Positions 26,107-34,400 of a stretch of DNA of 64,000 nucleotides are shown here, one piece after another. A program made the translations under genes and the position numbers. The notes beneath the pieces are model-generated. The model did not search any database. It had not been told where the DNA came from and was given only the letters and a program-made list of their open reading frames with translations. Source of the stretch: Actinoplanes sp. KI2 (GTDB taxonomy: Bacteria; Actinomycetota; Actinomycetes; Mycobacteriales; Micromonosporaceae); NCBI RefSeq assembly GCF_025630775.1, contig NZ_JAOSZE010000012.1:62001-126000 (forward strand). Direction: 5' to 3'. The number at the start of each line of letters is the position of its first letter. The first letter of the stretch is position 1.

Positions 26107-27069
26107 ATGGCTCAGGAGGCCCCGGGTGGTGTCGGCCGACGGCTCGTCCGCGCCGCCATAGCGGGCATCGTGGCGATCGTGGCGGCGACGGCGCTCGCCG
26201 GCGTGCAGCCGGCCGCTGCCCAGGCGGCGTTGCCGGCGGGATGGTCGGGCTGGTCGCAGGTCCCCGGCGGCGGCGCGACGTACGACTCGCCCGCAACCGT
26301 CCACTACAACGACATCCAGTACCTGTTCGTCCGGGGCACGGACAACCGGATCTATGTGCAACGGGACAACGGCGTGCTCTGGTCCGGCTGGAGCGAGGTG
26401 CCCGGTGGCGGCCTCACCACGTCCGGTCCGGCGGCGGTGGTCTACCAGTCCCAGCTCCACCTCTTCGTCCGGGGCACGGACGACCGGATCTACGTCAACC
26501 GGCTGTCCGGCGCGTCCTGGTCCGGCTGGTCGCAGCTTCCCGGCGGCGGAGCCACCCACGGCGCGCCGACCGCGGCGATCTACCAGAGCGCGCTGTACCT
26601 GCTCGTCCAGGGCACCGACAACCGGATCTACCTCAACCGGTACGCGAGCACCACGTGGAGCGGCTGGTCGGAGGTGCCCGGCGCGGGCGCGACACCGTCC
26701 GGGCCCGCGGCGGTGGTCTACCAGAACTCGCTGTACGTGATCGTTCAAGGCACCGACAACGCGATCTACGCGAACCGGCTGGCGTCCAGCTGGTCCGGGT
26801 GGTCAGCGGTCCCCGGCGGCGGCCGCACGCCGTCCTCGCCCGCCGCGGCGGTCTACCGCGGTGAGCTCGGCGTGTTCGTCCGCGGCACGGACAACGCGAT
26901 CTACCTCAACTCGCTGGGCAGCGCGTGGTCCGGATGGTCGCAGGTGCCGGGTGGCGGCGCGACCCCGTCCGGACCCGGCGCCGGGGTTTACCAGAGCGAA
27001 CTGCACCTGTTCGTCCGGGGCACCGACAACGCCATCTACGTGAACCGGCTCGGGCCGCCGTTGTCCTGA
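26107..27069 (+). CDS. Secreted six-repeat beta-propeller/lectin-like protein
   Basis: 320 residues; ATG 26107 has GAGGAGA about 9 nt upstream. The signal peptide (RRLVRAAIAGIVAIVAA, cleavage near AAAQA) is followed by six tandem repeats of about 46 residues, each of the form WSGWSxVPGGG, a short variable loop, then VYQxxLxLFVRGTDNxIYxNR. The repeats resemble those of PLL-type fucose-binding lectins and other WGxW propellers. The array ends at the stop codon, so this is a pure repeat protein. Sugar binding is a fair guess but unproven. Confidence 0.85.
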   Translation: MAQEAPGGVGRRLVRAAIAGIVAIVAATALAGVQPAAAQAALPAGWSGWSQVPGGGATYDSPATVHYNDIQYLFVRGTDNRIYVQRDNGVLWSGWSEVPGGGLTTSGPAAVVYQSQLHLFVRGTDDRIYVNRLSGASWSGWSQLPGGGATHGAPTAAIYQSALYLLVQGTDNRIYLNRYASTTWSGWSEVPGAGATPSGPAAVVYQNSLYVIVQGTDNAIYANRLASSWSGWSAVPGGGRTPSSPAAAVYRGELGVFVRGTDNAIYLNSLGSAWSGWSQVPGGGATPSGPGAGVYQSELHLFVRGTDNAIYVNRLGPPLS

Positions 27070-27087
27070 TCGAGCCCGGCCGAGTTC

Positions 27088-27125
27088 GCCCCGGATCCGT
27101 CGTCCTCCCGCGTCGGATCCGGGGC
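27088..27125. terminator. Hairpin between convergent genes
   Basis: Perfect 12-bp stem GCCCCGGATCCG / CGGATCCGGGGC with a 14-nt loop, 18 nt after the propeller gene stop and 15 nt before the end of the DUF3500 gene on the opposite strand. Confidence 0.75.
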
Positions 27126-27140
27126 ACCGCCTTGCCGTGC

Positions 27141-27210
27141 TCAGTGGTGGCGGGCGCGGTGGGCGCCCAGGACGATCAGTGGTGGCGGGCGCGGTGGGCG
27201 CGCAGGACGT
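27141..27210. repeat. 35-bp tandem duplication at the 3' end of the DUF3500 gene
   Basis: 27141-27175 and 27176-27210 are adjacent copies differing at only two positions. Each contains the coding end HRARHH plus a TGA stop on the minus strand, so the gene end is duplicated. See the DUF3500 entry for its effect on the reading frame. Confidence 0.9.
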
Positions 27211-28310
27211 CCAGGCCGAAGTCGCGGGACGGGTCGCGCCAGACCGAGTGGGCGTGGTTGGCGTTGCGCTGGGTGTTGTCCCACTCGATCAGCAGGTTCG
27301 GGCCCCTGCACCCGGTAGTAGTGCGGTGCACCGGGCGATGTCGAGCCGGCCCACGCGAAGTACAGCGTGTCGAGGGCGGCGGCGTCGTAGGCGGGGGCGA
27401 CCGCCTCCGGCACCCGTCCGAAATACGTGCCCAGCGGGGCCTGCAGCAGGTCGCGCTGCCCGCCGTCGAGCTCGGCGCCGGCGATGCCCTTCGGTTGCCG
27501 GGTGTACTCCAGCGCCCGGTGGTCGGACTCCGCGTAGCCGGCGGCCGCGTCGATCGCGTCGCTCACCGCCTGCAGCTTGGCCTGCTCGGCCGGGTCGGGG
27601 AAGCGCTCGTCGCGCCAGACGCCGGCGAGGGGGATGACCCGGTCGCCGGGCGCGATGGTGGTGCGGTTGGCGGTGACGAGATCCGACGGGGCCCGGGCCG
27701 ACAGGATCGCGCGCTCGGCCAGGCCGGGGTGCAGCGATCGGACCAGGTCGCGGCCGAGGTCTTCGACCCGGGCGAGCGGGCGGTTGACCGCACCGCCGAG
27801 CAGCTCGGAGCTGGCCGGGTCGGCGCCCATGAAGCAGGGCGTGGTGGCGACCAGCTCGCCGTCGACGACCAGGTTGTTCAGCGACACGTGGTGGCCGCCG
27901 AAGCGCCAGCCCCAGGTGGCGTCGCGGCCCGGGTCACCGAAGACGCGCAGGTAGTAGAGGCCCGGGTCACGGCCGCGCTCGCGGTCGAAGCGGGTCACGA
28001 AGCCCTCGGTGTGGTCGAGGACGTTCTCCAGGCCGATGGTGGTGGCGACGGTGACGTAGCCGGGGCGGGACAGGCCGGTGGCGACCAGCCGCATGGCCGC
28101 GCGCTGCTGGGCGGGCCGCTGCTGGTGCAGGGTCAGGCCACCGTGGTCGGTCGGGGTGTAGAACCAGCGCCGCCGCTCGCCGTCGGTCGCCGCATCCGAC
28201 GGCGGGTGGCCGGTCGCGATCGCGCGCTGCTCCGCGGTCAGCAGGCCCAGCCAGGACCGGGCGGCCTCGGCCATGGTGGCGGCGACCTGCCGCCGGGGCG
28301 CCTCGCTCAT
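27141..28310 (-). CDS. DUF3500 protein, C terminus frameshifted then rescued by a duplication
   Basis: 389 residues as read. MAEAARSWLGLLTAEQR, DHGGLTLHQQRPAQQRAAMRL, WGWRFGGHHVSLN and HYYRVQGP identify DUF3500. Immediately after YYRVQGP the frame changes at a GGGGCCC run (about 27300-27306): one extra base. In the other frame the expected family ending follows (NLLIEWDNTQRNANHAHSVW, then a stop at 27176). In the frame read here 12 additional codons run through the duplicated 35 bp and end in the same HRARHH and stop. The start overlaps the histidine kinase stop (ATGA). DUF3500 proteins have no established function. Sequencing error in the homopolymer cannot be excluded. Confidence 0.85.
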   Translation of the reverse strand: MSEAPRRQVAATMAEAARSWLGLLTAEQRAIATGHPPSDAATDGERRRWFYTPTDHGGLTLHQQRPAQQRAAMRLVATGLSRPGYVTVATTIGLENVLDHTEGFVTRFDRERGRDPGLYYLRVFGDPGRDATWGWRFGGHHVSLNNLVVDGELVATTPCFMGADPASSELLGGAVNRPLARVEDLGRDLVRSLHPGLAERAILSARAPSDLVTANRTTIAPGDRVIPLAGVWRDERFPDPAEQAKLQAVSDAIDAAAGYAESDHRALEYTRQPKGIAGAELDGGQRDLLQAPLGTYFGRVPEAVAPAYDAAALDTLYFAWAGSTSPGAPHYYRVQGPEPADRVGQHPAQRQPRPLGLARPVPRLRPGRPARPPRPPPLIVLGAHRARHH

Positions 28311-30106
28311 GGCTCCAATCTAGTCAGGCCCCCGAACCGAACCGTGAACGTCGTGCCCACGCCGATGGTGCTGGAGACGGTGATGTCGCCGCCGTGGGCA
28401 CGGGCCAGCTGGCGGGCGATCGCCAGGCCCAGCCCGCTGCCCCCGGTGGTGCGGCTCCGCGACACATCGGCCCGCCAGAACCGGTCGAACACCCTCGGCA
28501 GGTCGTCCGGCGCGATCCCGATGCCCGTGTCGCGCACGGTGATGACCGCCTCGCCACCCTCGAGCGAGCCCGTTACCACGACCGTGCCGCCGGGCGGGGT
28601 GTAGCGAACGGCGTTGGTCACGAGATTGCCGACCAGCTGACGGAGGCGTACCGGATCGGCGTTGATCTTGGTGGCCGGCGCAACCGCAACGCTCAGGGTG
28701 AGTCCGTCGGTCGCGTGCGCGGCGACCACCTGGGAAAGCGCCTCGCCCAGGTCGACCGGCGCGAGGTGCAGGCTCAGCGTGCCCGCGTCCGCCGCGGCGA
28801 GGTCGGCCAGATCGTCCACCACGTGCTGGAGCACCACGGTCTCGTCGTGCAGCAGGGCCAGCAGCTGCGCGTCCGGCCGGGCCAGACCGTCCTGCGCGGC
28901 CTCGACCCAACTGCGCACGTTGGTCAGCGGGTTGCGCAGTTCATGAGCGATGTCGCCGACCATCGCGCGGCGCTGGGCCTCGGCCTCGCCGCGGCGGCGC
29001 ATCGCCTCGTTGAGCACGGTCGCCAGATAGCCGATCTCGTCCCGGGTGGTCACCGGTGCCGGCGTCTGCCGGGCGGCGCTCTCGGTCAGCACCCGCAGCG
29101 GGCGCACCAGGCGGCGCCCGAGCAGCACGGTGACCAGGATCGTCACCAGCAGGATGCCGCCCGTGACGGCCGCGATCCGGATGACGTTGCCGCGGGACAG
29201 GTTGAACGTGGTGCGGGCCAGCCCGGTGTCCGGATCGGTCACGAACAGCAGCGCCGCCGGCGCGGTGTACGGCTCCAACTGTGCGCGCCGCGACTGGTCG
29301 AGGCAGGAGCGCACCCGCGCGCCCCCGCGCGGATGCGCCGACCCGTCGATCGCCGCGAACGAGGGCGGGCTGGCGGCCCAGTTGACCTGGATGCCGATGA
29401 AGGACGGGTCCGGCTGGCCGAGGCAGGTCGCCATCAACTTCGCGAGCCCGCGCAGCGCCTTCTCCTCGCTCGGCATGCTCCAGCCGGCGAAGCGGGCGCC
29501 GCATTGGCTCATCGCGTCCTTCGGGTCGCCGCCGCGCACGACCACCGGCGTCGGCCGGCCGCTCGGCGAGCCGACGATCCGCCCCTCCACCCCCGCGGAT
29601 GCCAGGCAGGTGAGCACGTCCTGCGCGATCTTGTCGACGGCCTGGGTCTCGCCCGCGGTGAGCCGGTACGGCCCGACGACCCGCCCGTCGATGATCTCCG
29701 TGCCGCCGGTGACCCCGAGGTCGAGCCGCAGCGGGTCCACGGTGGCCGCCGGGCTGCTCATGGCCGGTGGCGGCCCGGCCGACGAGTCGGCGATCACCTG
29801 CCGCTGCGCGGTGGTCAGCGTGACCCGCCGGCCGAGCGCCCGCGCCCGGTCGTGCAGCAGCGGACCGACCGCGGACCAGTCGGGATGCGTCGCCGCGTAG
29901 CCGACCAGCGCCTCGTACAGCCCCTTCTCGTCGGCGAGCGAGCGGCCCTGCTCCTGGCGGATCGCCCGGGTCGCGGTCTGGGCGGCCAGCCACGCGGTGG
30001 CGCCGACGGCCACCACCAGCACCCCGATCACGGTCAGCAGCAGCCGGGTGACCAGGCGGTGCCGCAGCGGAATACGCCGGCTCCCGGTCCAACCCCGCCG
30101 GCTCAC
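28307..30106 (-). CDS. Sensor histidine kinase
   Basis: 599 residues from GTG 30106, overlapping the response regulator stop (GTGA). TM1 about 20-42, a large extracytoplasmic sensor (about 45-295) with several cysteines (LTCLASAG, SQCGAR, ATCLGQ, RSCLDQ), TM2 about 298-320, HAMP, H-box DIAHELRNPL (His about 384), N-box NLVTNAVRYTPPGG, then DTGIGIAPDD and GSGLGLAIARQLARAHGG. It phosphorylates the response regulator encoded immediately upstream. Cysteines in the sensor could form disulfides or sense redox state. Located in the same operon as an ABC exporter. Confidence 0.95.
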   Translation of the reverse strand: MSRRGWTGSRRIPLRHRLVTRLLLTVIGVLVVAVGATAWLAAQTATRAIRQEQGRSLADEKGLYEALVGYAATHPDWSAVGPLLHDRARALGRRVTLTTAQRQVIADSSAGPPPAMSSPAATVDPLRLDLGVTGGTEIIDGRVVGPYRLTAGETQAVDKIAQDVLTCLASAGVEGRIVGSPSGRPTPVVVRGGDPKDAMSQCGARFAGWSMPSEEKALRGLAKLMATCLGQPDPSFIGIQVNWAASPPSFAAIDGSAHPRGGARVRSCLDQSRRAQLEPYTAPAALLFVTDPDTGLARTTFNLSRGNVIRIAAVTGGILLVTILVTVLLGRRLVRPLRVLTESAARQTPAPVTTRDEIGYLATVLNEAMRRRGEAEAQRRAMVGDIAHELRNPLTNVRSWVEAAQDGLARPDAQLLALLHDETVVLQHVVDDLADLAAADAGTLSLHLAPVDLGEALSQVVAAHATDGLTLSVAVAPATKINADPVRLRQLVGNLVTNAVRYTPPGGTVVVTGSLEGGEAVITVRDTGIGIAPDDLPRVFDRFWRADVSRSRTTGGSGLGLAIARQLARAHGGDITVSSTIGVGTTFTVRFGGLTRLEP

Positions 30107-30777
30107 GAGCCACCCAGCCGGTAGCCGGCGCCGTAGACCGTGCGCAGGTGGACCGGGTTCCGCGGATCGTCCTCGATCTTGCGGCGGAGGTTGAGCACGT
30201 GCACGTCGACGCTGCGCTCGGTGGAGCTGCGGTCCAGCCCGCGGGTGTGCGCGAGCAGCTGGGCGCGGCTGAACAGGCGGCCCGGCTCGCGGGCCATCGC
30301 GGCCAGGATGGCGAACTCCCCCGGCGTGCACTCGATCTCCCGCCCGTCCAGCGTCACCCGGTGGTGCACCGGATCGACCGCGAGCGGGCCGGCCACGTAG
30401 CCGGGACGCGGCGTGGTCCGGCGCAGCAGCGTCCGCACCCGGGCGGTCAGCTCCCGCGGGCTGTACGGCTTGGTCAGGTAGTCGTCCGCGCCCACCTCGA
30501 GGCCGGTCAGCAGGTCGTCCTCGGTCGCCCGGGCGGTCAGCATCAGGATCGGCACGTCCGACTCGGCGCGCAGTTTGCGGCACACCGAGAGCCCGTCCAG
30601 CCCCGGCATCATCACGTCCAGAACCACCAAATCCGGTTTCTGCGTACGGGCGCAGTGGAGCGCGCCGTCCCCGTCGTGGACCACGCTCGCCGCGTACCCG
30701 GCCGCCTCCAGATACCGGCGCACCACCTCGGCCTGCCGCGGATCGTCCTCGGCCACGAGAACCCGCCGTGTGGTCAT
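30103..30777 (-). CDS. OmpR/PhoB-family response regulator
   Basis: 224 residues. Receiver domain with acidic pair EDD (10-12), phosphoacceptor Asp54 in VVLDVMMPG, Thr in MLTARA and Lys in TKPYSPREL; winged-helix effector domain in the C-terminal half (GEFAILAAMAREPGRLFSR, RSVDVHVLNLRRKIE, TVYGAGYRL). The gene begins 30 nt after the ABC permease gene and precedes its kinase, so the system probably autoregulates the whole operon. Confidence 0.96.
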   Translation of the reverse strand: MTTRRVLVAEDDPRQAEVVRRYLEAAGYAASVVHDGDGALHCARTQKPDLVVLDVMMPGLDGLSVCRKLRAESDVPILMLTARATEDDLLTGLEVGADDYLTKPYSPRELTARVRTLLRRTTPRPGYVAGPLAVDPVHHRVTLDGREIECTPGEFAILAAMAREPGRLFSRAQLLAHTRGLDRSSTERSVDVHVLNLRRKIEDDPRNPVHLRTVYGAGYRLGGS

Positions 30778-30807
30778 GGATGGCCCCCAAAGGTCATTGC
30801 GCGGCCC

Positions 30808-31995
30808 TCAGACGCTGGAGAGTGCTTCGGTCGGGTGCAGCCGGGCGGCCCGGATCGCCGGGTAGACGCCGGCCAGCACGCCGATCGCCAGCGCGCCGGT
30901 GAGCCCGCCGGCCGTCGACCTGCCCGGGACGACCAGCGGCCAGTCCTGCCAGGCACAATAGGCGGCCGTCGCCAGCACTCCGCCGAGGACGCCGGCCGCC
31001 CCGCCGAGAACGGACAGCACGATCGACTCGGTGAGGAACTGGACGCGCACCTGCCCCCGGTTCGCGCCCAGCGCCCGGCGCAGGCCGATCTCGCGGCGCC
31101 GCTCCAGCACCGAGATGTACATCGTGTTGGCCACGCCGATGCCGCCGACCAGCAGCGCGATCCCGGCCAGCCCGAGGAACAGCGCGCCGAAGGTGCGCTC
31201 GACCGCCCGCTTGGCGCCGAGGGCGTCGGACGGCCGGCTGACCAGCACGTCGCCGGGGTGCTCGGGGTCTACGGTCGCGGCCAGCACCCCGCGCACGGCC
31301 TCCACCTGGTCGTCGGTGGTCTGCAGGTAGATCCGGGTCGGATGGCCGCCGAACCGCAGCCACTTTCCGGCCGCGTCCCAGCCGATCAGCACCGACCGGT
31401 CGAGGTCCGGCGACAGCGGCACCGGTTCCAGGATCCCAATCACCGTGAACCAGTGCCGCCCGATGAACACCTGGGGTGTCTTCTGCCCCGGGGCCAGGTC
31501 GGCGAAGCCGAGCCGGGCGGCGGCGACCGAGCCGAGCACCACGGTCGGGAAGTGCTCGACGGCCGGGTCCAGGAAGCGACCGGCCCGCACCCGGCCGTTG
31601 ACCGCCTGGAGCAGGTTGTTCTTGGCCGCCAGCACGGCGAGCGCGTTGAAGTCGCCCGCTCCGGTCCGATCGGAGCGGGCCACGGTCTGCCCGAAGTCCG
31701 CGACCGCGCTGGCCACGGTCACCGGGGCGATCCGGGCGACCATGTCGACCGACTCGGCGGGCAGCATCACCGGCGGATCGCGGTCGGGCACCGGCGCGGC
31801 CTGCAGCCGGTTGGTGCCGAGCGCGGCCAGTTGCCGGTCGAGGGCCTGCCGGCTCGACGCCGGGATTCCGGTGACGACGACCAGGGTGGCGATGCCGATC
31901 GCGATGCCCAGCGCGGAGAGAGTGGCGCGGGCCTTGCGGGTGCGGACGCCGAGCAGTCCCAGCCCGATCAGGTCGCCGGGCGCGATCCGGGTCAT
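30808..31995 (-). CDS. MacB-like ABC transporter permease
   Basis: 395 residues. One N-terminal helix (about 20-42), a periplasmic-type MacB_PCD domain (about 45-250) and three C-terminal FtsX helices (about 270-380; FGALFLGLAGIALLVGGIGVANTM and the ERRREIGLRRALGA cytoplasmic loop). It overlaps the ATPase gene by 4 bases. Mechanotransmission transporters of this type export peptides, lipoproteins or antibiotics together with an adaptor. Confidence 0.94.
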   Translation of the reverse strand: MTRIAPGDLIGLGLLGVRTRKARATLSALGIAIGIATLVVVTGIPASSRQALDRQLAALGTNRLQAAPVPDRDPPVMLPAESVDMVARIAPVTVASAVADFGQTVARSDRTGAGDFNALAVLAAKNNLLQAVNGRVRAGRFLDPAVEHFPTVVLGSVAAARLGFADLAPGQKTPQVFIGRHWFTVIGILEPVPLSPDLDRSVLIGWDAAGKWLRFGGHPTRIYLQTTDDQVEAVRGVLAATVDPEHPGDVLVSRPSDALGAKRAVERTFGALFLGLAGIALLVGGIGVANTMYISVLERRREIGLRRALGANRGQVRVQFLTESIVLSVLGGAAGVLGGVLATAAYCAWQDWPLVVPGRSTAGGLTGALAIGVLAGVYPAIRAARLHPTEALSSV

Positions 31996-32657
31996 GCGGC
32001 ACCGACCCGGCCGTCGCGCAGGTGGACCTGCCGGGGGACCCGGGCCGCGATGTCCCGGTCGTGGGTGATCAGGGCGATCGTCGTGCCCGCCCGGTGGAGC
32101 TCGGTCAGCAGGTCGAGGACGGCGGCGCCGCTGGCCGCGTCGAGGGCGCCGGTCGGCTCGTCGGCCAGCACCAGGGCCGGCCGGTTGACCAGGGCCCGGG
32201 CGATCGCGACGCGCTGCCGTTCGCCGCCCGAGAGCCGCCGCGGGGTGTGGTCGAGACGGTCGGACAACCCCACCCGGTCCAACGCCTCCTTAGCCCGCGC
32301 GTGCCGGTCACGGCGACGCACGCCCGCGTAGAGCAGCGCCGTCGCCACGTTCTCCACCGCGGTCAGCCCGTCGATCAGATGGAACTGCTGGAAGACGAAA
32401 CCGATCCGCTCGCCGCGCAGGCGCGACAGCTCCCTGTCGGACATGTCCGTGATCTCGTGGCCGCTGATGGCGACCGACCCGTGCGTCGGGCGGTCGAGAG
32501 TGCCCATGATGTGCAGCAAGGTGGACTTGCCCGATCCGGACGGGCCAAGAATCGCCACGAACTCCCCATCATCGATCCGGAGCGACACGTCGTTCAGCGC
32601 CGTGACTCCCCCGGCGTACACCATGCTCGCGTTCTTGATCTCCAGGACGGCGGTCAC
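31992..32657 (-). CDS. ABC transporter ATP-binding protein (MacB/LolD type)
   Basis: 221 residues. Walker A GPSGSGKSTLL, Q-loop FVFQQFHLI, signature LSGGERQRVAIARAL, Walker B LVLADEPTGALD and the H-loop ITHDRD are all intact. Overlaps by 4 bases with the adaptor gene before it and the permease gene after it, so the three form one complex. Powers the export system. Confidence 0.96.
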   Translation of the reverse strand: MTAVLEIKNASMVYAGGVTALNDVSLRIDDGEFVAILGPSGSGKSTLLHIMGTLDRPTHGSVAISGHEITDMSDRELSRLRGERIGFVFQQFHLIDGLTAVENVATALLYAGVRRRDRHARAKEALDRVGLSDRLDHTPRRLSGGERQRVAIARALVNRPALVLADEPTGALDAASGAAVLDLLTELHRAGTTIALITHDRDIAARVPRQVHLRDGRVGAA

Positions 32658-33745
32658 GAGGTCGTCACCACGCTCGCACCCTCGGTGATGCCGCCGCCGG
32701 AGACCTGGACCATGCCGCCGGCGAACAGCCCGACCTTGACCGCGGTCAGCGCGCCACCGGCGACCTGCAGGCCGTAACCGCCGCCGCTGAGCGCGAGCAG
32801 CGCGCCGACTGGCACCGCCAGCACGTGCCGAACGGTCGTCCCGGTGAACCGCACCTCCACGTCCGCCGTGGTCAGCCCGTCGAGCGCGGCCGGCCGGTCG
32901 GCCGTGACCACCACCCGTACCTTCGGCGTGTCGCCGTCCTTGATCACGTCGGTGCTCACCGAACCGACCGTTCCGGTCGTGACCGTGCTGTCCGGCAGCG
33001 TGATGCGCACCTTCTGACCGGCTCGGACGTCATCCGCGCGATCCGCATCGATCTCGACCGACACCACCTTGGTCTGATCGCTGACCGCCAGCACGTCCCC
33101 GGTCGCGTCGTCGCCGAGCTTCGCGCCGGCCGCACCGACGCGCACCCTCCCGGGCAGCACCAGGACGTCGCCGACCTTCAGCACGCCATCGGCCGGCTGG
33201 ATCCGCCGGTCCCACTGCCAGCGCTGGACGGCCGCCTTGAGCGCCTCGGTGAACACCGCGTCGTCCCGGGTGACCCGCACCCTCGCGGCGCCCGCGCCGA
33301 CCACGCGGCCGGCCGCCGGCTGCTCCCCGATCCGATACCCCAGCGCGCGCAGGTTGTTCGCGAGCACCCGCACGTCCCGGCCGACCACGCCGACCGGGCC
33401 GAGGTCGCGGAACATCGGCGTCGACCCGTAGAACAGCGTCACCGGCCGATCGTTCACCCGGAACAGCGTGCCGCCGCGCGCCACGACGCTGCCCGCCCGG
33501 GGCAGCCAGGTCACCACGCCGGCCGCCGTGCCGCGCAGGGTGCGCTGCTTGCGGTAGCCGACCGTGCCGGTCTCCGACCAGTAGTCGGAGAGATCGGTTC
33601 GGATCACTTTCGCGGTCGCCACCCGCACCGAGGCGCTGGGCGCAGGTGTCGCCTTGCGATCGGCGAGCGCCCGATGCGCATAGAACCCGCCGCCCGTGAC
33701 AACCACCAAACCGATCAAACCCAGAGCGATTTGTGTACGCCTCAT
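32654..33745 (-). CDS. Efflux adaptor (HlyD/MFP-like) with peptidoglycan-binding-like insert
   Basis: 363 residues from ATG 33745. An N-terminal anchor helix (IALGLIGLVVVTGGGFYA), a lipoyl-like/beta-barrel part (AKVIRTDLSDYWSETGTVG, GTAAGVVTWLPRAGSVV), an inserted PG_binding_1-like segment (about 125-185, VLANNLRALGY, LKAAVQRWQWDRR), then the beta-barrel and membrane-proximal domains (VVSVEIDADRADDVRAGQKV, VLAVPVGALLA). Such adaptors replace Gram-negative MFP proteins in actinobacteria and probably link the exporter to the cell wall. Confidence 0.9.
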   Translation of the reverse strand: MRRTQIALGLIGLVVVTGGGFYAHRALADRKATPAPSASVRVATAKVIRTDLSDYWSETGTVGYRKQRTLRGTAAGVVTWLPRAGSVVARGGTLFRVNDRPVTLFYGSTPMFRDLGPVGVVGRDVRVLANNLRALGYRIGEQPAAGRVVGAGAARVRVTRDDAVFTEALKAAVQRWQWDRRIQPADGVLKVGDVLVLPGRVRVGAAGAKLGDDATGDVLAVSDQTKVVSVEIDADRADDVRAGQKVRITLPDSTVTTGTVGSVSTDVIKDGDTPKVRVVVTADRPAALDGLTTADVEVRFTGTTVRHVLAVPVGALLALSGGGYGLQVAGGALTAVKVGLFAGGMVQVSGGGITEGASVVTTS

Positions 33746-34305
33746 TTCTTCGTGTACGCCTGGATCTCGCAGTCGCGCTGGATCTGCACCGCCGCGTCGG
33801 ACCGCACCTTCCGGTAGTTGGCGTCGGTCGCCGGTCGCACCCAGAGGCCCTGCTGGCCGGGCACCACCTGCAACGGGAGGCCCTTGGCCTGCACGCATCG
33901 CTGCTCGTCGCGCAGCTGGTCCCAGTAGTCCGGGTTCTGCTGCGGGTCGAGCTCCGGCGGGTTCAGCGGCTCCCGGTCCGCGCAGGCATCGACCGCCGGC
34001 TGGTACTTCTTCTGATTCAGCTTGTACGTGAGCAGCGGCCCGCCGTCCTCGCCGCCGCTCTTGGTCGACGGCACGCCGTGCGCGGTCCAGCAGGCGTAGT
34101 AGGCGGCGTACGCGCGGTCGATCTGCTCCTGCGTAGCGCCGAGCGGAAGCTGCCGGTCGGCGGCGGAGTCGCTCGCGCTCGGCCGCACGGTCGCCGTCGT
34201 CGCCCCGGGGACCGACGCCACCTGCGGCCCGCTCGTCTTGGCGCCGCTGCAGCCGCCGGTCAGCAGCACGGCGGTCAGGCACAGAATCGTTTTCCGATTG
34301 GTCAT
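33742..34305 (-). CDS. Small lipoprotein of the ABC/two-component operon
   Basis: 187 residues. Lipobox LLTGGC near residue 19, then a Ser/Thr-rich linker and a helical domain with conserved-looking cysteines (YYACWTAHGVP, DACADRE, QRCVQAKG, RDCEIQAY). The pattern of a CWxxHGVP segment is common in actinobacterial lipoproteins beside MacB-like exporters. It is the promoter-proximal gene of the seven-gene operon and overlaps the adaptor start by 4 bases. Probably extracytoplasmic substrate- or signal-binding. Confidence 0.82.
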   Translation of the reverse strand: MTNRKTILCLTAVLLTGGCSGAKTSGPQVASVPGATTATVRPSASDSAADRQLPLGATQEQIDRAYAAYYACWTAHGVPSTKSGGEDGGPLLTYKLNQKKYQPAVDACADREPLNPPELDPQQNPDYWDQLRDEQRCVQAKGLPLQVVPGQQGLWVRPATDANYRKVRSDAAVQIQRDCEIQAYTKK

Positions 34306-34400
34306 ACCCGCAGAGGCTGACCGGAGATTGTCAGGAAGCTGTTAGCGCCGACGAGGACATTCACCGGGCTTTCAGGCGAACGGCGGTAGGGTCCGCCGGC

